Translations under genes and position numbers: made by a program
Notes under the pieces: generated by a model
What the model saw: the letters and a program-made list of their open reading frames with translations, nothing else
What the model was told of the DNA's origin: nothing
Database searches by the model: none
Assembly (NCBI RefSeq): GCF_001517625.2
Contig: NZ_LN999828.1
Span: 2,084,529 to 2,148,528 of the forward strand
Direction: 5' to 3'
Length of the DNA: 64,000 bases
Source of the DNA: Clostridium sp. AT4
Lineage (GTDB): Bacteria > Bacillota > Clostridia > Lachnospirales > Lachnospiraceae
Shown here: positions 45,185 to 54,492 of the stretch, piece by piece
Layout: every line of letters starts with the position of its first letter
Numbering within the stretch: position 1 is the stretch's first letter

Positions 45185-47692
45185 ATGAACCAAAAAGCAT
45201 TAAAAACCCTGGAATATACGAAGATAATCACCCAGCTGGAAAGCCATGCTGCTTCCCCCTTGGGAAAGGCCCTCTGCCGGGAGCTGTCCCCTTCTTCTGA
45301 TCTGGAAGAGATCCGCACCCGCCAGGCCCAGACCACAGACGCTGTGAACCGTGTGCGTTTAAAGGGCTCTGTTTCCTTTTCCGGCCTTCGGGAAATCGGC
45401 GGTTCCTTAAAGCGCCTGGAAATCGGAAGCTCTCTTAGCATCCCTGAGCTTCTCTCTATCAGCTCGGTTCTTACCGTGGCTTCAAGAGCCAAGGCTTACG
45501 GACGCAGAGATACAGAGGACCTCCCCGTTTTCACCCCCCGTTTTCCCGGACAGAAGCCGCCGAAGCAGGCTGAAGTGGCTGAATATGTGCCTGACTCCCT
45601 GGATCCCTTATTTCAGTCCATCGAGCCTTTAACCCCTTTAAATAATGAAATCAAACGCTGTATCCTCTCAGAAGATGAAATTGCAGATGAAGCCAGCCCC
45701 GGTCTTTCCAGGGTGCGCCGTTCCATCAAGGCTGCGGCGGACCGGATCCACACCCAGTTAAATTCCATTTTAAATTCCCACCGCACCTATCTTCAGGATG
45801 CGGTGATCACCATGAGGGACGGACGCTACTGCCTCCCTGTAAAGGCTGAATATAAAAACCAGGTTTCCGGTATGGTCCACGATCAGTCTGCCACCGGCTC
45901 TACCCTTTTCATCGAACCCATGGCTATCGTGAAGCTGAACAATGAGATCCGGGAGTTGGAAATCCAGGAGCAGAAGGAAATTGAAGCTGTTTTGGCCTCT
46001 TTAAGCAATGAAGCGGCTCCCCATATAGAAGAGCTGCGCCTGAATATGGAGCTTTTGGCCCAGCTTGACTTTATCTTTGCCAAAGCCGCCCTGTCCCGCC
46101 AGTACCGGTGCAGTGCGCCTGTATTTAATGACAAAGGCCGCATTCACATCAAAGACGGACGCCACCCGCTCTTAGATCCCCAGAAAGTAGTCCCTATCAA
46201 CATCTGGCTGGGAAAGGATTTTGATCTTTTGATCGTCACCGGCCCCAATACCGGAGGCAAGACCGTTTCCTTAAAAACCGTGGGACTGTTTACCCTGATG
46301 GGACAGGCCGGCCTTCACATCCCTGCATGGGAAGGCTCGGAGCTGGCTGTTTTTGACGAAGTATTTGCAGATATCGGGGACGAACAGAGCATTGAGCAGA
46401 GCCTCAGTACCTTCTCCGCCCACATGACAAATATCGTATCTATTTTACAGCAGGCAGACTCCCGTTCCTTATGCCTCTTTGACGAGCTTGGCGCAGGAAC
46501 AGATCCCACCGAGGGCGCGGCTCTTGCCATTGCTGTGCTGTCCTTCCTCCACAACATGAAGTGCCGCACCATGGCAACTACCCACTACAGCGAATTAAAG
46601 GTCTTTGCCCTCACCACTCCCGGTGTGGAAAATGCCTGCTGCGAATTCAGCGTGGAAACGCTCCAGCCCACCTACCGCCTGTTAATCGGCATTCCCGGCA
46701 AAAGTAACGCCTTTGCCATTTCCAAAAAGCTGGGCCTTCCCGATTTCATTATCGAAGATGCAAAAAGCCATCTGGAAGCCAAGGACGAATCCTTTGAAGA
46801 TCTTCTTGCCAGCCTGGAAACCAGCCGCGTCACCATTGAAAAGGAGCAGGAGGAAATCCGCTCCTATAAGGAGGAGATTGCCCAGCTAAAATCCCGCCTG
46901 ACCCAGAAGGAAGAACGTCTGGACGAGCGCAAGGATAAGTTGATCCGCAATGCCTCTGAGGAAGCCCAGAGGATTTTAAGAGAAGCCAAGGAGACGGCAG
47001 ACCAGACCATCCGCGAGATCAACCGCCTGGCTTCTGAATCCGGCGTAGGAAAAGAACTGGAGGCTCAGAGAGCCAAACTGCGGGAGCAGATTAAAAAGAC
47101 CGACGATAAGCTGGCAGTAAAGGCCAAAGGCCCCAGCCAGCCCATTTCCCCAAAGAAACTAAAAATCGGAGACGGCGTAAAGGTGCTTTCCATGAACCTG
47201 AAGGGCACCGTCAGCACCCTGCCGGATGCAAAGGGCGATCTCTTTGTCCAGATGGGCATTCTCCGTTCCAGAGTCAATATCCGTGATCTGGAGCTGATCC
47301 GTGAAGACGACATAAGCGCCACCCTTGGAGACGGTTCCTCACGCACCTACGGCGGCACGGCGGCAGGCTCCAAGGCAAAGAAAACATTTTCACAGGCAAA
47401 GGGAAATGGCAGCGGAAGTGGCCAGATCCGGATGTCTAAATCATTTTCCGTGGGAACAGAGGTCAATCTCATCGGCATGACTACAGACGAGGCCGTGCCT
47501 GCTATGGAAAAATATCTGGACGATGCATATCTGGCCCATATGCCGAGTGTGCGGGTTGTTCACGGACGCGGTACGGGAGCGCTGAAAAATGCCTGTCACA
47601 AGCGGCTGCGTCAATTAAAGTATGTAAAGGATTTCCGCCTGGGTGAGTTTGGAGAAGGCGGAACCGGCGTTACCATCGTGACTTTTAAGTAA
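45185..47692 (+). CDS. mutS2: Endonuclease MutS2
   Basis: This 835-residue MutS homologue has no mismatch-recognition domain. It has core and lever helices (about 1-325), ATPase with Walker A TGPNTGGKTVSL near residue 350 and LCLFDELGAGTDPTEGAAL near 428, a coiled-coil (about 540-640) and a C-terminal Smr domain (about 755-832; NLIGMTTDEAV, VVHGRGTGALK). MutS2 acts on recombination intermediates and, as shown in B. subtilis, on collided ribosomes. Slightly longer than usual (~785) because of a linker before Smr. AGGAGG lies 13 nt before the ATG. Confidence 0.95.
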   Translation: MNQKALKTLEYTKIITQLESHAASPLGKALCRELSPSSDLEEIRTRQAQTTDAVNRVRLKGSVSFSGLREIGGSLKRLEIGSSLSIPELLSISSVLTVASRAKAYGRRDTEDLPVFTPRFPGQKPPKQAEVAEYVPDSLDPLFQSIEPLTPLNNEIKRCILSEDEIADEASPGLSRVRRSIKAAADRIHTQLNSILNSHRTYLQDAVITMRDGRYCLPVKAEYKNQVSGMVHDQSATGSTLFIEPMAIVKLNNEIRELEIQEQKEIEAVLASLSNEAAPHIEELRLNMELLAQLDFIFAKAALSRQYRCSAPVFNDKGRIHIKDGRHPLLDPQKVVPINIWLGKDFDLLIVTGPNTGGKTVSLKTVGLFTLMGQAGLHIPAWEGSELAVFDEVFADIGDEQSIEQSLSTFSAHMTNIVSILQQADSRSLCLFDELGAGTDPTEGAALAIAVLSFLHNMKCRTMATTHYSELKVFALTTPGVENACCEFSVETLQPTYRLLIGIPGKSNAFAISKKLGLPDFIIEDAKSHLEAKDESFEDLLASLETSRVTIEKEQEEIRSYKEEIAQLKSRLTQKEERLDERKDKLIRNASEEAQRILREAKETADQTIREINRLASESGVGKELEAQRAKLREQIKKTDDKLAVKAKGPSQPISPKKLKIGDGVKVLSMNLKGTVSTLPDAKGDLFVQMGILRSRVNIRDLELIREDDISATLGDGSSRTYGGTAAGSKAKKTFSQAKGNGSGSGQIRMSKSFSVGTEVNLIGMTTDEAVPAMEKYLDDAYLAHMPSVRVVHGRGTGALKNACHKRLRQLKYVKDFRLGEFGEGGTGVTIVTFK

Positions 47693-47715
47693 TGACATAA
47701 GGAGGATTTTCACCA

Positions 47716-48426
47716 ATGGCTGAAAAACAGAAGATTCTGATCGTAGATGATGATGCAAATATTGCAGAACTTATTTCCCTGTATTTAATGAAAGAATGTT
47801 ATGAAACAATGATCGTAGGAGACGGCGAGGAAGCCCTTAAGGTATTCCCCGAATTTAAACCCAACCTGATCCTTCTTGACCTGATGCTTCCGGGCATAGA
47901 CGGCTATCAGGTCTGCCGGGAGCTGCGCACCTCATCTCAGGTTCCCATCATCATGCTGTCAGCCAAGGGTGAAATCTTTGACAAGGTTCTGGGGCTGGAG
48001 CTGGGAGCAGATGACTATATGATCAAACCCTTTGATTCCAAAGAGCTGGTCGCCCGTGTAAAAGCAGTTCTCCGCCGTTATCAGGCAGCCCCTGCCTCCA
48101 TTTCTACAGAACCAAAGCAGCAGGGAGAATATGTGGAGTACCCGGATCTGATCGTAAACCTGACAAACTACTCTGTACTCTACAAAGGCCATTCGGTGGA
48201 AATGCCTCCCAAAGAGCTGGAGCTTCTCTACTTTCTGGCCTCCTCGCCGAATCAGGTCTTTACAAGAGAGCAGCTCCTGGATCACATCTGGGGCTACGAA
48301 TACATCGGAGATACCCGGACCGTAGACGTACATATCAAGCGTCTGCGGGAAAAAATCAAGGATCACGCCAACTGGTCCATTACCACGGTATGGGGCATCG
48401 GCTACAAATTCGAGGTAAAGAGGTAA
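47716..48426 (+). CDS. OmpR-family response regulator
   Basis: This 236-residue regulator has a receiver domain (IVDDDANI near residue 8, phospho-acceptor Asp in LILLDLMLPGIDG near 54, Lys in MIKPFDSKEL near 103) and a winged-helix domain (about 135-233; PPKELELLYFLASSPN, VDVHIKRLREKIKD). It is paired with the sensor kinase 4 bp downstream. AAGGAGG precedes the ATG. The target is unknown, but the next gene encodes a cell-wall-binding protein. Confidence 0.93.
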   Translation: MAEKQKILIVDDDANIAELISLYLMKECYETMIVGDGEEALKVFPEFKPNLILLDLMLPGIDGYQVCRELRTSSQVPIIMLSAKGEIFDKVLGLELGADDYMIKPFDSKELVARVKAVLRRYQAAPASISTEPKQQGEYVEYPDLIVNLTNYSVLYKGHSVEMPPKELELLYFLASSPNQVFTREQLLDHIWGYEYIGDTRTVDVHIKRLREKIKDHANWSITTVWGIGYKFEVKR

Positions 48427-48430
48427 TACC

Positions 48431-49837
48431 ATGACCCGTTCACTCTACTCCAAATTTATCCTGGGCTATCTGATCTTCGGCCTTCTGGGCTTCACCACCA
48501 TTGCCACCTTTTCCTCCCGCATGACCAGAGATTATCTGATGCGGGAGCGGTCGGAGGCTCTTTATGATGAGGCAAATGATATTGCAGCCTCCTGCAGTCA
48601 GATGTACGACGGAAAACGGCCGGATCTGGCTGCCTTTTCCTCCCAGTTAAAAAGTCTGGGCGCCTATCTGCGCGCAGAAATATGGGTGGCGGACAATCAA
48701 GGGGCCATTTTTATGGACAGCCGGGACGGCAGCCGGACACAGACTGTAATCCCAGATTTCGACCCCACTGCCTCAGGAAGCCGCTCCTACACCATTGGGA
48801 ATTATTATGGCCTTTTTAATGAGGACGTTCTCACCGTATCTGCTCCGGTGATTGGAAATTACACTACCTACGGCTATGTGATCCTTCATCTGCCGGTCAG
48901 CCAGATTGCCCATTCCCAGAGTGAAATTCTGGACATTCTCTACATCACCTCTGCGGCCATTTTCGGACTGTCCCTCATTATCCTTCTGGTCTTTACCCAG
49001 ACCGTATATCTTCCCCTGCGAAAAATCACAGTAGGAGCCAAGGAATATGCAGCCGGCCATCTGGATTACCGGATCCAGGTAAAGACCCATGATGAAATGG
49101 GATACCTGTCCGATACCTTAAACTATATGTCAGATGAACTGGATAAAATGGAGGAATATCAGAGGAATTTTATCGCAAATGTTTCCCACGATTTCCGTTC
49201 CCCCTTAACCTCCATCAAAGGCTATCTGGAAGCAATCCTGGACGGAACCATTCCGCCGGAGCTGTATGAAAAATATATTTCCAGAGTTATTTCCGAGACA
49301 GAACGGCTTCACAAGCTGACGGAAAGTATGCTGACCTTAAATTCACTGGATGCCAGAGGATACCTGACGCGGACGAACTTTGATATTAACCGTGTCATCA
49401 AGGATACCGCAGCCTCCTTTGAAGGTACCTGCGGCAAAAAAAATATCAGCTTTGATCTGACTTTTTCCGATAATATCCAGATGGTCTATGCTGATATGGA
49501 AAAAATACAGCAGGTAATGTACAACCTGATCGACAATGCCATCAAGTTCAGCCACAATGATTCTGTGATCTATATCCAGGCGGTAGGACAGTATGAAAAG
49601 GTTTTCGTTTCCGTAAAGGATACCGGTATCGGCATTCCAAAGGACAGCCTGAAAAAAATATGGGAACGCTTTTACAAAACCGATCTTTCCCGCGGAAAAG
49701 ACAAAAAAGGGACCGGACTTGGCCTTTCCATCGTAAAGGAAATCCTCCAGTCCCATGGAGAAAATATTGATGTGATCAGCACCGAAGGCGTGGGGACAGA
49801 ATTTATCTTCTCACTGCCCCGGTCAACGGTTCTGTAG
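48431..49837 (+). CDS. Membrane sensor histidine kinase
   Basis: This 468-residue kinase has TM1 (about 7-30), an extracytoplasmic sensor domain (about 32-165), TM2 (about 170-193), HAMP (about 195-245), HisKA with NVSHDFRSPLTSIKGYLEAI near residue 252, and HATPase_c boxes N (NLIDNAIKFSHND near 362), G1 (DTGIGIPKD) and G2 (GTGLGLSIVKEI). The phospho-accepting His lies in VSHD. It is paired with the response regulator just upstream. Confidence 0.93.
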   Translation: MTRSLYSKFILGYLIFGLLGFTTIATFSSRMTRDYLMRERSEALYDEANDIAASCSQMYDGKRPDLAAFSSQLKSLGAYLRAEIWVADNQGAIFMDSRDGSRTQTVIPDFDPTASGSRSYTIGNYYGLFNEDVLTVSAPVIGNYTTYGYVILHLPVSQIAHSQSEILDILYITSAAIFGLSLIILLVFTQTVYLPLRKITVGAKEYAAGHLDYRIQVKTHDEMGYLSDTLNYMSDELDKMEEYQRNFIANVSHDFRSPLTSIKGYLEAILDGTIPPELYEKYISRVISETERLHKLTESMLTLNSLDARGYLTRTNFDINRVIKDTAASFEGTCGKKNISFDLTFSDNIQMVYADMEKIQQVMYNLIDNAIKFSHNDSVIYIQAVGQYEKVFVSVKDTGIGIPKDSLKKIWERFYKTDLSRGKDKKGTGLGLSIVKEILQSHGENIDVISTEGVGTEFIFSLPRSTVL

Positions 49838-49937
49838 ACTTTCCAGACCACCCATTTTATGGTATACTGATGGTATCATTATTTGTAAATACCAGAGTTT
49901 TAAATGCATAAACTCTGACAGGAAAGGATGGATGACT

Positions 49938-50948
49938 ATGACCCGAATCAAACAGGCAGCCGCTTTTTTTATGACCGCAGCCCTTCTCTCTTCTGCCTTT
50001 GCTCCCGCAGCCCTGGCTGACAACAAAACAAAGGTAGGAAAGATCTGCCTGACCGTCGACAGCGATATCCGAGCCGGCAGCAGTGGCGGTGAAGTAGATG
50101 TAACACCCACAGGAGACAACACGGATCTGTACTATGTAGATGCCGTTGAAGTTGTCAATGATGAAGGGGACGACTGGTCCAAATCCAATCCTCCTGAGGT
50201 AGATATTACCCTTGGTCTGGAGGACGAGGAAGAATACGCCTTTTCCGGAACCTCCTCCAGCAGCTTCAAGCTCACTCTGGACAGCTCCATCAAAGCCCGC
50301 TTTGACAAGATCAAATTCGTAGACGCCCGAAAAACAGACGGCGGAGCTACTGTCATCCTGACTGTAAAGCTGGTTTTTGACGAAGACGCCGATATGAGCG
50401 ACGCGCCTGCCCCCGGAAACCTGTCCTGGGATTCTGACAATCCAAAGGTCGCTGTATGGGATGACGTTGAATCTTCTAAATATTTCCAGGTTCAGTTATA
50501 TCGGAATGGCTCCCTCGTAACGCCTCCTGACGGCGGAAACTCCACTTTGTCCGTATATAATACCTTCTATGACTTTACGGACTGGATGACGGAAAATGGA
50601 ACCTACACATTTAAAGTGCGTTCTGTAAAAGCCAGCAACAATGCCAAGAGCAGCTGGAAAACTTCCCCTGAACAGACAGCCGGAAATTCTGTCTCCGAAG
50701 GCTGGAAACAGGCAGCCGACCATGTGCGCTGGTGGTGGCAGAACGCAGACGGAACCTATCCTGCATCCCAGTGGAAGGATGTAAACGGCCAGTGGTATTA
50801 TTTTGACGCAGACGGCTACATGGCAACCGGCTGGGTACAGGTAAACGGCCTGTACTACTATCTGGATTCCTCCTCCGGCGCAATGTATGCAAACTGCTAT
50901 ACGCCGGATAACTTCTGGGTGGATGCAAATGGAGTTTGGATTCCATAA
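49938..50948 (+). CDS. Secreted cell-wall-binding-repeat protein
   Basis: This roughly 336-residue exported protein has a signal peptide (about 1-28), a beta-rich domain (about 30-150), an FnIII-like part (about 155-240) and C-terminal choline-binding-type wall repeats (from about 270; GQWYYFDADGYMATGWVQV and GLYYYLDSSSGAMYANCYT). The repeats predict non-covalent attachment to the cell wall. A GAAAGGA site fits better with the ATG at 49938 than the one at 49932. The two-component genes lie directly upstream, so it may be a regulated surface protein. Confidence 0.82.
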   Translation: MTRIKQAAAFFMTAALLSSAFAPAALADNKTKVGKICLTVDSDIRAGSSGGEVDVTPTGDNTDLYYVDAVEVVNDEGDDWSKSNPPEVDITLGLEDEEEYAFSGTSSSSFKLTLDSSIKARFDKIKFVDARKTDGGATVILTVKLVFDEDADMSDAPAPGNLSWDSDNPKVAVWDDVESSKYFQVQLYRNGSLVTPPDGGNSTLSVYNTFYDFTDWMTENGTYTFKVRSVKASNNAKSSWKTSPEQTAGNSVSEGWKQAADHVRWWWQNADGTYPASQWKDVNGQWYYFDADGYMATGWVQVNGLYYYLDSSSGAMYANCYTPDNFWVDANGVWIP

Positions 50949-51002
50949 TTCTCCAGCCGAAAAATCAAAAAAGACAATTTTATAATCAAAATCAGTCGAA
51001 AA

Positions 51003-51030
51003 GGGGCTGTCGGTTAATACCGACAGCCCC
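51003..51030. terminator. Bidirectional terminator
   Basis: GGGGCTGTCGG, loop TTAATA, CCGACAGCCCC is a perfect 11-bp stem. It separates the plus-strand wall protein from the minus-strand protease cassette, with CTTGTTTT on the right and AAAAG on the left. Confidence 0.88.
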
Positions 51031-51036
51031 CTTGTT

Positions 51037-53304
51037 TTAATTAAATATAATCTCTTCCTCTGCCTTTTCATAAATATCTATCTGATTTTCAATATCCAGC
51101 TTATTAACCAGCCAGCCACGCGCCATACACATCTTGATAAAATCATCAATACGATTTACGCCATTCATTTCCTTTAATGTTACAACAACTCCAAATGGAA
51201 GGGGTTCTTTTCTTTTCTTCAGGCGTTCCTTCGTATTGATCTTAAGTCCCCAGAGGCCAGACTCATATGCCTTTCTCGGTATTCTTTTTTCTTTAATCTC
51301 TTCACTAATGTGTTTGATATTATCCCATTTTCGATACATTTTTCTTGCATCTTCTTCATAAAGAGTAATCAGTTTATCTTCCGACTGCTGATTGTTATCA
51401 ATCGGCCTTATTTTCACTTTTCCTTTTTCAATAACAACCCTGCCAAAATGTATATCCATTTCTGTACTTGTGTAATCAACCCCCTGATTACGATCACATT
51501 GCGGAAAATATACCAAAGTTGCCCTTGCATAGAATGGATGTGCATGATCTACGACAGGTACCGGCAGATTATATGTATATGTCTCATATTCCTCTGACGC
51601 TCCGGTCATAATAAAACGTATCTCATCATTCTGTGATTTTATAATATCGTCAATATGTTTTGGAACAACTCCATAGCCAATACTATGTGAAATATCATCT
51701 CTCCTGTTCCATCCGGCGGCAGAATCAATCAATAATGCTTTTGCAACTTCTCTGCTTAATCCCATAATGTGGATCAGATATGCCAGTTTTCTCGAAATCC
51801 ATGGTGCTGCAAATGAAGTTCCACTTACATAGGCTGCTCCCATATCATCACGACATACAACCATTTTGTCCATATAACCGGGGCCATCACCGCCATAATA
51901 GCTGATATCCGGCTTATGAAAAAAGGATAATACAGGGCCAACTCTTGTATAGGATGCCGACTTCCCTCTGAAATCTACAGCGTTGACTACCAGAGAATTA
52001 AGCGAATCTGCCGGTGAACCAATTTTCATATTCTTTTTTGTTTCACCATCCGGAACATTTGTCCCTGCAACTACAAAAATAACATCATATTCACTCTGTA
52101 TACGGTCGAGTTCTGCAGCTTCCGGAGAAATAAAGTTGGGCTTGATTTCAAGTTTAGAACCCAATGATAAATTCCAGACCTTAATATCTCTATTTGAAGC
52201 AACAATATTTCTTATCATTTTTAATACGGTAAAGGAACTGAATCCTCTATGTGTAGCAACACCAAAATGACGTACCCGAAATCTCCCGCATCCATCGTCA
52301 AGCGCCGGATTTCCACTCGGTCCATCAACAATAATATAGCTCACTTCAGTTCCATGCTCATAATCCCTGGCAGTCAGTGGAATATTGGGATCCAGCAGAT
52401 TTGTATATTCCACCCATTCATGAAAATACACATTCTCATTAAACTGTGTATCAATAACACCTATTACAGGTTCATTTGCAGGATGGGGAATTAGGCTTTC
52501 CCCATAATAAGTTTCTTCATGATCGTCTAATATCTCATCTCTCGTAAGCTGCGAAAAATCAGTAACACTCATAGCAATCAGATAGGATGCATTGTTATAT
52601 AACAGCTTTGCTTCATCCGGGTTAAGCATCAATGTGGTTCCATCAATAATACGCTCATCGACAATATAAATTCCGAACTTTGACAACAATTTCTTTGTTT
52701 CAATTCCGGTCTGATAAATCGTTATAATAGACTCTTCTGTTATCTCTTCTTCCGCACGATCAATATCAAAGCTTTCAACATAAAACCCATCTATTACTGC
52801 TTTTAAAAAGCTGGTTTTGGAAATTTCATTGAAACTACACGCTGAGGCCTCAGCCGCCTGTTCCGTTCCTTCACTGTTAATAACCCCATTAAAATACGTT
52901 TCAATAACAGAGCTTGTCCTGTTCAAAACCTCGATTGCTTTTTCGATCGCTTTAAGAGAAACATAATGGGTGAATACGTGTTTCTGGATCTCGTTTCCAT
53001 TCTCATCCGGTTCCCAGATAAACTTAACTCCTTTGATTGATTCCGCAGGAGATTTACTGTTCTCAGACAGTAAGATCTTCAATCTATTACTCTTTGCAAC
53101 AATATGTTTATAATGTACACTGACTAAAGCACCATTGATATCCCTGTTAGTTTCCCAGTAATTCAGAATTCTTTTCAACTGCTCAGATAATTCTCTAAGA
53201 TGCAGCGCCGAAACATATTTACCTTTCGGAAGCTTCAGTGCACCCTGTCTGAAATTATTAGGCCTTTGTTCGAATCTCCCTTTTAATTGCAAAATGTTAT
53301 TCAT
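51037..53304 (-). CDS. ietS: Subtilisin-like S8 protease of an IetAS-type cassette
   Basis: This 755-residue protein has no signal peptide. An N-terminal domain of about 250 residues lacks known motifs. The S8 protease domain has the triad Asp285 (VIGVIDTQF), His317 (YEHGTEVS) and Ser497 (SGTSFAAPW), and a VVAGTN oxyanion segment near 408. A C-terminal domain of about 190 residues has no clear assignment. Its start is 3 bp after the AAA ATPase stop, with the ribosome site inside that gene. The AAA-S8 pair matches the IetA/IetS architecture described as a phage-defence or plasmid-stability system. Base composition is AT-rich, suggesting transfer. Proteolysis is predicted cytoplasmic. Confidence 0.83.
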   Translation of the reverse strand: MNNILQLKGRFEQRPNNFRQGALKLPKGKYVSALHLRELSEQLKRILNYWETNRDINGALVSVHYKHIVAKSNRLKILLSENSKSPAESIKGVKFIWEPDENGNEIQKHVFTHYVSLKAIEKAIEVLNRTSSVIETYFNGVINSEGTEQAAEASACSFNEISKTSFLKAVIDGFYVESFDIDRAEEEITEESIITIYQTGIETKKLLSKFGIYIVDERIIDGTTLMLNPDEAKLLYNNASYLIAMSVTDFSQLTRDEILDDHEETYYGESLIPHPANEPVIGVIDTQFNENVYFHEWVEYTNLLDPNIPLTARDYEHGTEVSYIIVDGPSGNPALDDGCGRFRVRHFGVATHRGFSSFTVLKMIRNIVASNRDIKVWNLSLGSKLEIKPNFISPEAAELDRIQSEYDVIFVVAGTNVPDGETKKNMKIGSPADSLNSLVVNAVDFRGKSASYTRVGPVLSFFHKPDISYYGGDGPGYMDKMVVCRDDMGAAYVSGTSFAAPWISRKLAYLIHIMGLSREVAKALLIDSAAGWNRRDDISHSIGYGVVPKHIDDIIKSQNDEIRFIMTGASEEYETYTYNLPVPVVDHAHPFYARATLVYFPQCDRNQGVDYTSTEMDIHFGRVVIEKGKVKIRPIDNNQQSEDKLITLYEEDARKMYRKWDNIKHISEEIKEKRIPRKAYESGLWGLKINTKERLKKRKEPLPFGVVVTLKEMNGVNRIDDFIKMCMARGWLVNKLDIENQIDIYEKAEEEIIFN

Positions 53305-53307
53305 CTA

Positions 53308-54345
53308 TTATATCTCCCTCAGATCTCTTGCAATACTGCTTTTTGATCTTCCAACCAATATCTCGATCTCTCTGACAGTAAATTTCTGATTCTGAAGCTT
53401 TTTTAAATCTTCCGGTTTTTCATTGCAGACTGCATAATAAAGTCTTCTGAAATAATCCATACCATCATGTGGATTACTGAATGCAACAGATGTCTTAATG
53501 AGATTTTTCAATTCACCAGGATATGGTATCTGAGGCATCAATTTCATTATTTTACGAAACAGGCGTATATCCCTGTTTGCCAGCTTTAACTTATCAAGAT
53601 AACGGTCTAACATCTTTTCTGCAATCGAAAGAAGATCTTCCTGTGAATATCTGTCAAAATCAATTACGGAATCAAATCGTCTGATCAGTGCTTTATCAAA
53701 ATATTGATAAAGATTGGTGGTCGCCACTAAAACAATATCTTCATTCATCCGATCAAATTCCTTCAGCATAGCTGATGTTGCCCGCCCCATTTCCCGCAGA
53801 TCATTCTGATTCGTTCGATCCAAAGCCAGAGCATCAATTTCATCAAATAAAACAATTACCCTATTAGGCTGGACAAAGCTGTTTATCTCTTTAAAAAGCA
53901 TAGACAAATTTTTTTGCGTCTGCCCCAATTTACTGTCAATCACTGCTGAAAAATCCACCATAAAAATTTCTCTGTTCAATATTCGCGCAAGCTGTTTAAC
54001 AGCTTCCGTCTTCCCTGTTCCGGGAGCCCCCTGGAACAAAAACTTATTAATTCCAATATGATGTTCAATTGCATTTACTACCCCTAACAAATCACCGGTA
54101 ATTTCCTCAGGAAGCAGCAGCATATCTTCCTTTTTTTCAATTTTTTCAAAGAAAGAAGACACATTCTCTGATACCTGTGGAACAAAGGTATTTACATTAG
54201 ACAGCAGTGACATAATATACTCTGAAAGCTGATAATCCCCAGAAGCGTCAAACTCCCTGGCGATTTCATAAGCTTCATTGCGAAAGCCCGCATCATTCTT
54301 TTCCACATAATATTTAATCAGGCTTATTATATTTTTTTTCTTCAT
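53308..54345 (-). CDS. ietA: AAA ATPase of an IetAS-type cassette
   Basis: This 345-residue cytoplasmic AAA ATPase has an N-terminal helical region (1-80), Walker A GAPGTGKTEA with Lys112, Walker B IVLFDEID near 167, sensor VATTNLYQYF near 214, and arginine-finger-like IRRFDS near 227. The last ~30 residues (FTVREIEILVGRSKSSIARD) resemble a helix-turn-helix. The ATG at 54345 (MKKKNIISL) has GGGAG 8 nt upstream; the ATG at 54360 has GAGG directly against it, so is less likely. It is tightly coupled to the S8 protease gene. By analogy to IetA it may gate or activate the protease; that is inference. Confidence 0.85.
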   Translation of the reverse strand: MKKKNIISLIKYYVEKNDAGFRNEAYEIAREFDASGDYQLSEYIMSLLSNVNTFVPQVSENVSSFFEKIEKKEDMLLLPEEITGDLLGVVNAIEHHIGINKFLFQGAPGTGKTEAVKQLARILNREIFMVDFSAVIDSKLGQTQKNLSMLFKEINSFVQPNRVIVLFDEIDALALDRTNQNDLREMGRATSAMLKEFDRMNEDIVLVATTNLYQYFDKALIRRFDSVIDFDRYSQEDLLSIAEKMLDRYLDKLKLANRDIRLFRKIMKLMPQIPYPGELKNLIKTSVAFSNPHDGMDYFRRLYYAVCNEKPEDLKKLQNQKFTVREIEILVGRSKSSIARDLREI

Positions 54346-54377
54346 GATACGTACTCCCATCCTCGTTATATATCCTT

Positions 54378-54406
54378 GTTATATCATTTTGGGACAGTTT
54401 TGTCAA
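54378..54406 (-). promoter_or_regulatory. Promoter of the AAA-S8 cassette
   Basis: Minus strand TTGACA (54406-54401), 17-nt spacer, TATAAC (54383-54378). It is embedded in the tandem repeats at 54387-54426. Confidence 0.75.
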
Positions 54407-54426
54407 TATTGGGACAGTTTTATCAA
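54387..54426 (-). repeat. Two tandem 20-bp repeats, likely operator
   Basis: TTGACAAAACTGTCCCAAAA and TTGATAAAACTGTCCCAATA (18 of 20 identical) lie head to tail on the minus strand. Each has a GA(C/T)A-N4-TGTC dyad, perfect only in the first unit. The promoter-proximal unit contains the -35 of the AAA-S8 promoter. Confidence 0.8.
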
Positions 54427-54492
54427 AATAAAAAAATGACACCTACATCTATTCATGTAAATGCCATTTATCTTTCCCTCTTAAATTTCCCC

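Noticed and set aside
54346..54360. ATG at 54360 as start of the AAA ATPase
   Set aside because: GAGG sits directly against this ATG, too close; the ATG at 54345 has GGGAG at normal distance.
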